Assembly (NCBI GenBank): GCA_022826705.1
Contig: JAJDUJ010000011.1
Location: 1 to 64,000, forward strand
Source of the DNA: Acidimicrobiia bacterium
Lineage (GTDB): Bacteria > Actinomycetota > Acidimicrobiia > Acidimicrobiales > Bin134
DNA: 64,000 nt
Reading direction: 5' to 3'
Shown here one piece after another: positions 42,863 to 51,511 of the stretch. The stretch's first letter is position 1; every line of letters begins with the position of its first letter. The position numbers and the translations under genes are program-made. The notes under the pieces were generated by a model. That model ran no database searches. It was not told where the DNA came from and saw only the letters and a list, made by a program, of their open reading frames with translations.

Positions 42863-43714
42863 TCACTCGTCCATGCCGAACATGGCCGGGTCGAACTCCA
42901 TCATCCCGGCCATAACCTTCACGAACGGGTCGTCCCAGGCGTCCACCAAAGAGGCATTGGTGTGACCCTGGTCCACCAGCATGTTGATCCCGTTAATGCC
43001 GCTGGCCGCGTCGCTGCTGAGAAACAGCAGCGTGTCGCCCATCTGCTCGGGAACCAAGGTAGGCACATCGGCGGCCTCCCGGTAACCGGCCCCAAACGCC
43101 AGCCATATGTCGGCATTGGCCCGGGCCAAGGGGGTGTCAGTGGGGCCAGGCATGATGGAGTTGATGCGCATGCCCTTTTGCAGGAAGGGAAATGCCTGCG
43201 CAGCTACGTAGCCGTTGATGGCCTGCTTGCTGAACATGTAGCTGTCGGTGCCCTCGTTCTCGTCGATCCATGCCGCGGCGGTGTCCCAATCGGGAGTGGC
43301 CAAAAAGTCCTTCACTTGCTCGAGGTTGTCCAGCCAACCCATCCCGGCCGCCGAAGAGATAAAGCTCACCGAGCCACCCCGGCCCAGCTTGCCGCTCTTG
43401 ATCAGCGCCTCGATGAGGTGGCGTTGCGACGTGAAGTTGATCAGCATCAGATTGCCAGTGCCGTCGGCCACCCCCGCACAGGCCAACACCGCGTGCACCG
43501 GACCCTCGATGGCCTCGACGGCCCCGTCCACGCTGGCCTGATCGCCCAGGTTGACGTTGATGTACTGATCGCACTCGTAGGTCACGTCGGCGATGTCCAT
43601 CACGATGGTGTAAGCGCCCAACGCCGCTGCCTTCTGAGCCGCCGCCGCCCCCATCCCGGTGGCACCGCCCACCACCAGCACCCGCTTGCCCTCGTAGCTG
43701 ACCAGATCTGCCAT
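42863..43714 (-). CDS. SDR-family oxidoreductase (3-alpha-hydroxysteroid dehydrogenase-like)
   Basis: ATG 43714 with ribosome-binding site GGGGAGAGG gives 283 residues. Cofactor motif VVGGATGMGAAAAQ; active-site YMFSK with an upstream SFISSAAG. The shape, with an extended insertion between the serine and tyrosine and acidic WIDENEG, recalls 3-alpha-hydroxysteroid and related dehydrogenases, although the substrate is unproven. A 13-bp gap separates it from the TesB start; they may be co-transcribed. Confidence 0.9.
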   Translation of the reverse strand: MADLVSYEGKRVLVVGGATGMGAAAAQKAAALGAYTIVMDIADVTYECDQYINVNLGDQASVDGAVEAIEGPVHAVLACAGVADGTGNLMLINFTSQRHLIEALIKSGKLGRGGSVSFISSAAGMGWLDNLEQVKDFLATPDWDTAAAWIDENEGTDSYMFSKQAINGYVAAQAFPFLQKGMRINSIMPGPTDTPLARANADIWLAFGAGYREAADVPTLVPEQMGDTLLFLSSDAASGINGINMLVDQGHTNASLVDAWDDPFVKVMAGMMEFDPAMFGMDE

Positions 43715-43776
43715 AGCCTCTCCCCTTTTCGGTCTTGCTTGTGAATGGTCTAGCCGATATTGGGAGACTTCTGGCA

Positions 43777-44775
43777 ATGAGCAGAGAGCAACCCAACATC
43801 GCCATCGCCCACTGGCCGGGTGTGGATCTGTTCGGCGAGGACGACCTAGACCGGTTACGGGAACTGGGAACGGTGCTCAATACCCAGCCCATCGCAGCTT
43901 GGGATGACGAGGCCGACACCGTGCTAGCCGAGGCCGAGGTGGTCGTCGGCCATTGGGGATGCCCGCCGTTGGACGCTGCCATGCTGGATCGGGCACCCCG
44001 GCTGGGGCTGTTCGCCTACGCCGCGGGAACGGTGAAGATGACCCTCACCGACGCGGTATGGGACCGGGACATCCGGGTGACCAGCGGGGCCAACGCCAAC
44101 GCCGAGCCGGTGGCCGAGTTCACCCTGGCCGCCATCTTGTTCGCCAACAAGGGGGTGCTGTGGCGCCGGGGCCCGGTTGACTTCTCGGCCATGTCGGCTA
44201 TGGGCGACAGCCAGTGGGGCAACTTTGGCCGCGCCATTGGCATCGTGGGGGCATCGCTGATCGGTCGCCGGGTGATCGAGCTGCTGCGCCCCTTCCCCCA
44301 CCTGTCCGTGACGCTTTACGACCCCTATGTGAGCCCCGAAGAAGCCGCCTCGCTGGGCGTGGACAGGCTGGAGTTGGACGAGTTGTGCGCCACCGCCGAC
44401 GTGCTGTCCATCCACGCGCCGGCCCTACCCGACACAATGCACATGATCGGTGCCGCACAACTCTCGGCTCTGCCCGACGGGGCCACGGTGATCAATACCG
44501 CTCGCGGCCCCCTGATTGACCACGAGGCGATCCTGCCTCACCTGGCCTCGGGGCGGCTCTATGCGATCTTGGATGTAACCGACCCTGAGCCACTGCCCGA
44601 AGACAGCCCGCTGTTGGAGTTGCCCAACGTGTGGATCAGCCCCCACTTGGCTGGCAGCCAGGGCACCGAGCTGGCCCGCATGACCGACTACGCGATCGAG
44701 GAGATCCGGCGGTGGTCGGCCGGAGAGCCAGCCCTCAACGAAGTGACCAAAGAGCGATTGGCCACCATGGCATGA
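43777..44775 (+). CDS. D-2-hydroxyacid dehydrogenase (D-isomer-specific family)
   Basis: A 332-residue Rossmann-fold dehydrogenase, with GIVGASLIGRRVIELL as the NAD-binding loop and the catalytic triad in NTARGP (Arg), DVTDPEPLP (Glu) and SPHLAGSQG (His). Close relatives reduce hydroxypyruvate, glyoxylate or phosphoglycerate-type ketoacids. Its stop overlaps the following glycosyltransferase fusion (ATGA), an unusual pairing that could link it to a sugar acid or nucleotide-sugar pathway. Confidence 0.88.
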   Translation: MSREQPNIAIAHWPGVDLFGEDDLDRLRELGTVLNTQPIAAWDDEADTVLAEAEVVVGHWGCPPLDAAMLDRAPRLGLFAYAAGTVKMTLTDAVWDRDIRVTSGANANAEPVAEFTLAAILFANKGVLWRRGPVDFSAMSAMGDSQWGNFGRAIGIVGASLIGRRVIELLRPFPHLSVTLYDPYVSPEEAASLGVDRLELDELCATADVLSIHAPALPDTMHMIGAAQLSALPDGATVINTARGPLIDHEAILPHLASGRLYAILDVTDPEPLPEDSPLLELPNVWISPHLAGSQGTELARMTDYAIEEIRRWSAGEPALNEVTKERLATMA

Positions 44776-47432
44776 GCATGGACCTCCGCTTTCCCGAGCA
44801 CCCTCTGGCTGAGGCCACCACTGCCGGGGCACTGGCCGACCGCCTGGTGACGGCGACGACCCAGAAGATGGCCGAGTTCGAGCAGTCGGCCGCCCCTGGC
44901 CTGGAATTGCCCGGCCTGTACGCCGGTCACGCGGTGCTCGATGACACCACCGCCGACCTCATGTATGTGCTGGGATTGCTCATCGAGTGCGGGGTCGACG
45001 AGGTCGCCGGCTGCGACCTGCAAAGCCGAATCCCGCCGCTGATCGCCTCGCTCAACCCCGCCGCGGTCGAGGGGTTCTACAGCTATCGGGTGGGGGAGAC
45101 TGTTTTGCGGCTCGGCGGCCTAGATGCGCTGCCCGCCGAACTGCACGACACCGTGCTTGACGCCGTGCAGTCCAAGGAGATCATCGCCCGGCTCAACGAC
45201 ACCGATGCCATCCCTCCCAATTTCGCGGTGGTGGCCACCCGGTGCCTGCGGGCTCTGGCTCGCCTCCGGGGCGACGACGAGCCCGCCGAGCTTCCCGGCT
45301 TGTTGGACCGGGTGCGTTCGATGTTCACCAGCCCCACGGGCTGGCTCAACGACGGTATGGGCGCATGGGTCCACTACGACATCTACACCCCCGACATGTA
45401 CCTGTTCGCCGAGCCGCTGGTCGACGAGCTTGGGCCAGGGTGGGCGAACGGGCTGTCGAAGGTGCTGGTCGATCTGGACGATGTCGCCCTGCCCGGCGGG
45501 AGCATCGTGTGGGGGCGCTCCATCGGCGCGCTGGGCATGGCCATCACCATCGAGCTGGCCGCTATTGCCGCAGGTCGCGACCTCGACGCATCCCAAGACC
45601 GCTGGCTGGCCCGAGCCGACGCCACGCTTGACGATCTGCTGGAGTGGTTCCCCAACGGCGTTATCGCCGCCCACCAGAACCGGGCCACAATGTTCTACCG
45701 GGGCCCAGCCAGACGGCTTCAGATGACCTTGGACATCTACGGAAAGCTCCTGCTGTCCGCCCTGGAGCTGCGGCGCAGATCAGAGGTGGCCGGCGCTCCG
45801 TCCACCGACGCCTTCCTGCCCGCCGAGCGGTTCATCCGATTTGACGATTCCGAGCAGGCCACGGTGTGGTCTTATCGCTCAAAGGCGCTGTCGTTTGCCC
45901 TGCCAACCGTATTCGGCTTCTCTGCCGACTACGCCCCCTCGCCGCGGGGACCGGGCCTGTTGGAGCAGCCCACCTCAGGCCACCCTGTGATGCTCCCGGT
46001 GATCACCCCACGAGCCCGAGACGAGGCGGCTGGCACCAGCGATGCTCCCCTGGTCCCCGCGGGCCTGCCCACCTCGGTGGAGCACGCGCCGGGGGCAGTC
46101 ACCATCGAGCACAGTGGCTGGGCACCGGCCGGAAGCAGCGACGCGGTGATCAAGGGGCGCCGGACGGCGACCTACCGGGTGGAGGGCCGTTCGCTGGTCG
46201 TGTCCGAACAGCTCCGCTTCGACGATCCCGACGCCCTACCGGGCTCGCTCACCCTGTCGATTTCCGAGTCCGCCGCTCAGCCCATTGACGTGGAGATCGA
46301 TACCGGTCGAATTCAGGCCATCGACACCGAGGGAATCGCCGAGTGGCGCAGCTTCTGGGGTGAGCTCCCTCGGGTGTATCAGGCTGAGATCCAACCAGCA
46401 GAGTCAGTGGATTTCACCTGGAAGGTCACCCCCCGCCTGCGGGTGGCCAGCACCATCCACGGCCACCCCTACGACCGATCGCTCTACGACCCGCTGGCCG
46501 ACCGGGTGGTGGCCACCGGCGCGGGCATCCCCGACGACAAGCTGGTACGAAGGCTGCGAGACATCGACGTGCTGCACATGGCCTGGCCCGAATGGTGGTC
46601 AGGCGTCAACCCCGAGCGCACCGCCGAAGTGCTCGGGCAACTAAAGGCCACCAACACCGCCATCGTGTGGACCCAGCACAATCTTCTTCCCCACTTCTTC
46701 AAGACCGACGAGGCCGCAGCCAGCTACCAGCTATGGGCCGAAGCGGCCGACGCGGTCATCCACCACAGCCAAGCCGGCTACGACGTGGCATTGGCCACCT
46801 ACCAATACGGCCCCAACACCGAGCACCACGTCATCCCCCACGGCCATTGGGGCCGCGAGTACGAAACGGTGGCCAACACCACCCGCGAAGACGTCGAGTT
46901 GGCCGAGGGCTGGGCACCATGCGGGCTCCGAGTTGCGGTAATCGGCACTCCCCGAGTGGAGAAGGACCTCCAACTGGTGGTCGACGCGGTGCATGCATGT
47001 GCCCGGGACGACATCCAGTTGGTGATCCGGGTGGATCTGTCGGTGGCGGTTCCCGACGATCCCCGGATCATTGCCGAGTTCGGCCATCTCGATTTCAGTC
47101 AGTACCTGCGGCGCGTGAAGGCCTTCGACGCGGTGATCCTCCCCTTCGCCCCCTCCGGGATGCTCACTACCGGCACCGCCTTTGACTGCATCGGAGCAGG
47201 CGTGCCCGCCATCACCAGCAACTGGGACTTCTTCGACGAGACCTTCGAGGGCGCCGACATCCGCTACGGCGAGAGCGTAGAAGACCTCACCCGGTGCCTC
47301 GACAATCTCAGCCCCGAAGCTCTGGACCACTCCCGCCAAGCCCTGATCGACCTGCGCCCGACGTTTGAATGGGGCCCCATCGCTGATCGAACCCTGGCCG
47401 TGCTCGAAGCGGCCGCCCTCAGCAAGACCTGA
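44772..47432 (+). CDS. Large two-part protein: alpha/alpha-barrel plus beta region fused to a glycosyltransferase
   Basis: Start ATG 44772 overlaps the preceding stop; 886 residues. Roughly the first 400 residues look like an all-helical barrel (repeated helices, ALARLRGDDEP, WLNDGMGAWVHYD, ALGMAITIELAAIAAG), resembling heparinase II/III or DUF2264-type lyase/hydrolase toroids. About 410-600 appears beta-rich. From about 610 a GT-B-like glycosyltransferase domain follows (DVLHMAWPEWWSGVNP, VWTQHNLLPH, ADAVIHHSQAGY, VIPHGHW, VAVIGTPRVEKDL). I cannot name a catalytic residue for the first part. The combination suggests synthesis or trimming of a surface polysaccharide; function is inferred. Confidence 0.65.
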   Translation: MSMDLRFPEHPLAEATTAGALADRLVTATTQKMAEFEQSAAPGLELPGLYAGHAVLDDTTADLMYVLGLLIECGVDEVAGCDLQSRIPPLIASLNPAAVEGFYSYRVGETVLRLGGLDALPAELHDTVLDAVQSKEIIARLNDTDAIPPNFAVVATRCLRALARLRGDDEPAELPGLLDRVRSMFTSPTGWLNDGMGAWVHYDIYTPDMYLFAEPLVDELGPGWANGLSKVLVDLDDVALPGGSIVWGRSIGALGMAITIELAAIAAGRDLDASQDRWLARADATLDDLLEWFPNGVIAAHQNRATMFYRGPARRLQMTLDIYGKLLLSALELRRRSEVAGAPSTDAFLPAERFIRFDDSEQATVWSYRSKALSFALPTVFGFSADYAPSPRGPGLLEQPTSGHPVMLPVITPRARDEAAGTSDAPLVPAGLPTSVEHAPGAVTIEHSGWAPAGSSDAVIKGRRTATYRVEGRSLVVSEQLRFDDPDALPGSLTLSISESAAQPIDVEIDTGRIQAIDTEGIAEWRSFWGELPRVYQAEIQPAESVDFTWKVTPRLRVASTIHGHPYDRSLYDPLADRVVATGAGIPDDKLVRRLRDIDVLHMAWPEWWSGVNPERTAEVLGQLKATNTAIVWTQHNLLPHFFKTDEAAASYQLWAEAADAVIHHSQAGYDVALATYQYGPNTEHHVIPHGHWGREYETVANTTREDVELAEGWAPCGLRVAVIGTPRVEKDLQLVVDAVHACARDDIQLVIRVDLSVAVPDDPRIIAEFGHLDFSQYLRRVKAFDAVILPFAPSGMLTTGTAFDCIGAGVPAITSNWDFFDETFEGADIRYGESVEDLTRCLDNLSPEALDHSRQALIDLRPTFEWGPIADRTLAVLEAAALSKT

Positions 47433-47484
47433 CACCAATACCGTGGTAGAACCCACAATTGCAGGCATCGATTAAGGACATCTT

Positions 47485-48312
47485 ATGAGCGAGTACAGAT
47501 ACGTCGATTACGAGACCGCAGACGCGGTGGCCACCATCACGCTGGCCCGGCCTGAGAAGGCCAACGCCCAGAACGAGCGGATGCTCGATGAGCTGCACCA
47601 CCACTTTTTGGCCGCGGAGTACGACGACGACGTGAAAGTAATCGTGCTGCGAGGCGAGGGCAGGCACTTCTCGGCCGGCCACGACTTGGGCGGCGGCGCC
47701 CCCGACCCCGACGCCGTGTCTTTGGCCGAGCCCGACGGCAGCTGGCAGCTAAACAAGATCTACCGGTGGGAGGCCCGCAAGTATTTGGGCTACTCCTGGC
47801 ATTGGCGCAACATCCCCAAGCCCACTATCGGGGCCATCCAGGGCAAGGCCATCGCCGGGGCCCTCAACCTGATCTGGCCGCTGGATCTGCTGGTGGTGGC
47901 CGACGACGTGGAGTTCTCCGACCCGGTGGTGCTGATGGCCATCGGCGGGGTGGAGTACCACGGCCACACTTGGGAGTTGGGCGCCCGCCGGGCCAAAGAC
48001 CTGCTGTTCACCCAGCGCACGCTGGGGGCCGAAGAAGCCGTCCAGATCGGGGTTGCCCGGGAGGTTGTTCCCCGCGACCAACTCTGGGAGCGCACTCATG
48101 AACTGGCCGCGCAAATCGCCAAGAACAACGCCTTCGGTTTGGCCCAGGCCAAGCGGGCGGTGAACCAGACTCTCGATGTGCAGGGCTACTACACCGCCCT
48201 TCAATCGGTGTTCGACGTCCACCACACCGGCCACGGCAACGCCATCAGCGTCAGCGGCTATCCCATCTTGATGCAGCTCGACGAGATGAAGCAGAACCTG
48301 AAGAAGCAGTAG
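47485..48312 (+). CDS. Enoyl-CoA hydratase/isomerase-family protein
   Basis: A 275-residue crotonase-fold protein: N-terminal ATITLARPEKANAQN, the oxyanion-hole segments HFSAGHDLGGG and IQGKAIAGALNL, and a GGVEYHGHTWELGARRAKDLL helix. These enzymes hydrate enoyl-CoAs or catalyse related acyl-CoA steps. The second catalytic Glu position is not obvious in my reading (the motif reads GGVEYHG), so activity may differ from hydration. No operon partner; about 50 bp upstream of it no strong promoter is evident. Confidence 0.85.
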   Translation: MSEYRYVDYETADAVATITLARPEKANAQNERMLDELHHHFLAAEYDDDVKVIVLRGEGRHFSAGHDLGGGAPDPDAVSLAEPDGSWQLNKIYRWEARKYLGYSWHWRNIPKPTIGAIQGKAIAGALNLIWPLDLLVVADDVEFSDPVVLMAIGGVEYHGHTWELGARRAKDLLFTQRTLGAEEAVQIGVAREVVPRDQLWERTHELAAQIAKNNAFGLAQAKRAVNQTLDVQGYYTALQSVFDVHHTGHGNAISVSGYPILMQLDEMKQNLKKQ

Positions 48313-48356
48313 CCGCCTGATGCCGCAGAACCACCCCGACCGCTAGCCGGCCCGGA

Positions 48357-49700
48357 ATGGCCACCGACTACGACGCCATCTTCAAGGCCTACGACGTTCG
48401 GGGCACCGTGGGCGATCAAATAGACGCCGACGGGGCTCGGGCCATCGGAGGCGCCTTCGCCCGGTTCGTGGCCTCATCGGGGGCTACCGCGGTGCTGGTC
48501 GGGCGGGACATGCGCCCCGAGGGCGAAGAATTCTCTGCCGCGTTCGGCGAAGGCGCGATGGACCACGGCATCGACGTGGTGGACGTGGGACTGTGCGCCA
48601 CCGACATGCTCTACTACGCCTCGGGCAGCCTCGATCTGCCCGGAGCAGTGTTCACCGCCTCCCACAACCCCGTGGGCTACAACGGCATCAAGATGTGCGG
48701 CGCGAGCGCCGCGCCCATCGGCGCCGACACTGGCTTGGAGGCCATCAAGGCCATAGCCATCGCCGGCCCTGATCCGGCAGCTATCAAGGGCAACCGCACG
48801 AGCCGCGAATTGCTGAGCGACTACGTCGCCCATGTCCGCTCGTTCGTCGACATGAATGCGCTGGCCCCGCTGCTGGTGGTGGCCGACACCGCCAACGGCA
48901 TGGGCGGCCTGGTAGTGCCCGCCGTCTTCGAGGGGCTTCCCTTCGTGCTCGACCACCTGTATCCCGAGTTGGACGGCACCTTCCCCAACCACCCGGCCGA
49001 CCCTCTCCAGCCCGAGAACCTACGAGACCTCCAAGACCGAGTGCTGGAACTAGGAGCCAATGTGGGGATGGCCTTCGACGGCGATGCCGACCGCATGTTC
49101 TTGGTGGACGAGAGCTCCCGGCCGGTGTCGGGGTCGCTGACCACCGCCATCATCGCCCGCACGGTCTTGGAACGGGAACCCGGCGCCACCATCATCCATA
49201 ACTTGATCTGCTCCCGGACTGTTCCCGAGGCAATCGCCGAGGCGGGTGGCACCGCGGTGCGAACCCAGGTGGGCCACTCCACCATCAAGCAAGCCATGGC
49301 CGACACCGGCGCCATATTCGGAGGGGAGCACTCAGGCCACTACTACTTCCGGGACAACTATCGGGCCGACAGCGGCCTGATCGCCGCCCTGATGGTGCTG
49401 GAAGCGCTCAGCCACCACCCGGCGGGCCTGTCTGATCTGGTGTCGGATTTAGACCGCTATGCCTCATCGGGCGAACTCAACACCGCAGTGGACGACGCGG
49501 CAAAGGTGATCGAGCGGGTGGCGGCCGCCTACCCGAATGCTGGCCAGGACCGCCTCGACGGGCTCACTGTGGATCTGGGCGACTGGTGGTTCAATCTGCG
49601 CCCCTCCAACACCGAGCCGCTGCTGAGGTTGAATCTTGAGGCGCCCACCCCAGACAAGGTGCAACAGCGAGTGGCCGAAATCCAGGCCCTTATCGCTTGA
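48357..49700 (+). CDS. manB: Phosphomannomutase/phosphoglucomutase
   Basis: A 447-residue alpha-D-phosphohexomutase. The phosphoserine loop TASHNPVGYNGIK, the metal loop AFDGDADR and the sugar-binding segment GGEHSGHYYFR are intact, as is the phosphate-binding LRPSNTEPLLRL. It interconverts mannose-6- and mannose-1-phosphate (and glucose phosphates), supplying GDP-mannose or UDP-glucose precursors. Fits a role in the polysaccharide chemistry suggested by the nearby glycosyltransferase. Followed by a strong hairpin. Confidence 0.93.
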   Translation: MATDYDAIFKAYDVRGTVGDQIDADGARAIGGAFARFVASSGATAVLVGRDMRPEGEEFSAAFGEGAMDHGIDVVDVGLCATDMLYYASGSLDLPGAVFTASHNPVGYNGIKMCGASAAPIGADTGLEAIKAIAIAGPDPAAIKGNRTSRELLSDYVAHVRSFVDMNALAPLLVVADTANGMGGLVVPAVFEGLPFVLDHLYPELDGTFPNHPADPLQPENLRDLQDRVLELGANVGMAFDGDADRMFLVDESSRPVSGSLTTAIIARTVLEREPGATIIHNLICSRTVPEAIAEAGGTAVRTQVGHSTIKQAMADTGAIFGGEHSGHYYFRDNYRADSGLIAALMVLEALSHHPAGLSDLVSDLDRYASSGELNTAVDDAAKVIERVAAAYPNAGQDRLDGLTVDLGDWWFNLRPSNTEPLLRLNLEAPTPDKVQQRVAEIQALIA

Positions 49701-49744
49701 ATTACGCGCCGTTTCAAGCCCACATCCCGGTTTAATGAATGACA

Positions 49745-49791
49745 CAGCCGGGGAGAGGAATGCCCCCCTCCCGTCCTCCTCTCCCCGGCTG
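49745..49791. terminator. Perfect 15-bp hairpin between convergent genes
   Basis: CAGCCGGGGAGAGGA (49745-49759) pairs with its exact complement at 49777-49791 around a 17-nt loop. It lies between the 3' ends of the phosphomannomutase and ArsC-like genes and would serve both strands. There is no poly-T tract, as is usual for actinobacterial hairpins. It is the only strong hairpin seen at a convergent junction in this window. Confidence 0.75.
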
Positions 49792-49865
49792 CGCCGTAAT
49801 TTAGTGGTTTCGTTCCGACCTCGCACGACGGGCCCGCCGGGGAGGGCCTGCGATCAGGGCAAGCG

Positions 49866-50528
49866 CTAGGAAACGGGGGTCAGCTCCAGGGTGGCCAACA
49901 GGGCTTCGACACGGCCCTTGATGTCGTCTCGAATAGGGCGCACTGCCTCGATGGGTTGCCCGGAGGGGTCGTCCAACTCCCAGTCTTCGTAGCGCTTGCC
50001 AGGGTAGATGGGGCAGGCATCGCCGCAGCCCATGCTCACGATCACATCGGCAGCTCGGGCGATCTCGTCGGTCCACGGCTTGGGGTATTCGGTAGCGATG
50101 TCGATCCCTTCTTCGGCCATGGCTTCCACCACCACCTTGTTGGTGTCGAAGCCGGGGTCGGAACCGCCGGTGAACACATCCACACGGTCGCCAGCCAAAT
50201 GACGCAGGTAGCCGGCCGCCATCTGGGAGCGCCCCGCGTTGTGCACGCACAAGAACAGCACACCGGGCCGGTCCAAAGTGCCCACCTCTAGGCGGGCCAA
50301 AGCAATCAGCCGGTCGTGAGTGAACCGCTCGATGAGCACCGGCAGCCAGGTGGCGAACTTGGCCCGGCTCTCCAGCCGAGTCTGCGAGTCGGTGATGTAC
50401 CGCTCAATGGTCTCAGCGTTGAAGGTGCCCTCGAACTTGGTCTTCAGCCGCTGGGCGGCCTGCTTGATCAACAAGATCTGCTCAGTGGTCAGCTTGACCT
50501 GCGGCTCCAGCGAAGACTGCTCATCCAT
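49866..50528 (-). CDS. ArsC-like low-molecular-weight protein tyrosine phosphatase/arsenate reductase with N-terminal helical domain
   Basis: ATG 50528 (MDEQSSLEPQ) gives 220 residues. An N-terminal three-helix region (TTEQILLIKQAAQRLKTKFEG, FNAETIERYI) precedes a low-molecular-weight phosphatase fold with the P-loop Cys94-x5-Arg100 (LCVHNAGRSQMA). Further Cys residues in GCGDACPIYPGK and the acid Asp in WELDDP follow. This architecture is shared by actinobacterial arsenate reductases that use mycothiol or thioredoxin. Phosphatase activity on another substrate is the alternative. No ars operon surrounds it. Confidence 0.85.
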   Translation of the reverse strand: MDEQSSLEPQVKLTTEQILLIKQAAQRLKTKFEGTFNAETIERYITDSQTRLESRAKFATWLPVLIERFTHDRLIALARLEVGTLDRPGVLFLCVHNAGRSQMAAGYLRHLAGDRVDVFTGGSDPGFDTNKVVVEAMAEEGIDIATEYPKPWTDEIARAADVIVSMGCGDACPIYPGKRYEDWELDDPSGQPIEAVRPIRDDIKGRVEALLATLELTPVS

Positions 50529-50606
50529 CCCGGAATTCTCGCCTACCCAATTGGAGGCCACTTGGAAACCAAGTGAACACTCCCTAGACCGAAGGTGAAT
50601 TATGGC

Positions 50607-51434
50607 CTAGCCAATGGTGATCAGGGTGGTGCCGGCTAGCACGGCGGCAATGCCGACGGCCTGCCACCAGCGCAGGGTGTCGTCGTCGAGGATTACTGCC
50701 AGAGCGATGGTCACCACCGGGTAGAGCGAGCCGGCCACCGACACCTCCCCCACTGGCCCTCGCTGCACCCCGGCGATGAACGACGCCATGCCCAAGCCGC
50801 CGGCGATGCCCCCAGCGAGGCCAGCAAGCCGCAGCGACCGGGGCAGGATCTGGGGGATGCGCCTAGCCCGGGTGACCAGCAGCATGAACGCCAGGGCAGC
50901 CGCCCGCTGGGTGGCGGCGGGCCACATGCCGCTTTCCACGCTGGTTCGATCCAACAGCACGATGGCTGCGGTGAAGGCGAGTCCGCCGAGGATGGCGTAG
51001 GCGATGCCGGTGCCGACGTTCGTCACGGTCTGGGGCACGATCACCGCCAACAGCAGCCCGGCCACAGCCACGGCAATGCCGATGTTGGCCGCCAGAGTGG
51101 GGCGTTCGCCGGTAGCCAGTCCGTAGATCAGAGGCCCCAACGAGGTGAAGGCAGCCACAATGGGCGACGCGATGGCCGAGGAGGACACGGCCAAGCTGTG
51201 CCACATGGCCGAGAGGGCGATGGCGATGAGCGCTCCTGATGCCGCCCCCAGCAGCAGGTCGGCGGCAGTGATGGCGCTGGGCACGATCACCAGCAGCACC
51301 ATCGTGATGCCCAGCCCACCCACGAAGGCGGTGCCCACCGTGGTCATGGCCTGGGCGCGTCGACTGCAATACCGCCCGAAGTAGTCGGAAACACCGATCA
51401 GCCCCGACGCCAAAGCCCCCAGCAACACCGGCAT
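50607..51434 (-). CDS. EamA/DMT-family transporter
   Basis: A 275-residue membrane protein with about ten helices and internal duplication of two EamA-type halves (ALSAMWHSLAVSSSAIASPIV near the first, GEVSVAGSLYPVVTIALAVILDDD near the end). Members export amino acids, purines or other small metabolites. The direction and substrate cannot be read from the sequence. It starts close to the P450 gene on the opposite strand. Confidence 0.9.
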   Translation of the reverse strand: MPVLLGALASGLIGVSDYFGRYCSRRAQAMTTVGTAFVGGLGITMVLLVIVPSAITAADLLLGAASGALIAIALSAMWHSLAVSSSAIASPIVAAFTSLGPLIYGLATGERPTLAANIGIAVAVAGLLLAVIVPQTVTNVGTGIAYAILGGLAFTAAIVLLDRTSVESGMWPAATQRAAALAFMLLVTRARRIPQILPRSLRLAGLAGGIAGGLGMASFIAGVQRGPVGEVSVAGSLYPVVTIALAVILDDDTLRWWQAVGIAAVLAGTTLITIG

Positions 51435-51511
51435 GCCCCCCGCACGCTAGTAGCCCAAGAGATGCCCGATTGCTCACCGGCTATCTTCTAGTTCGCCTGG
51501 GAGGTCTGATC

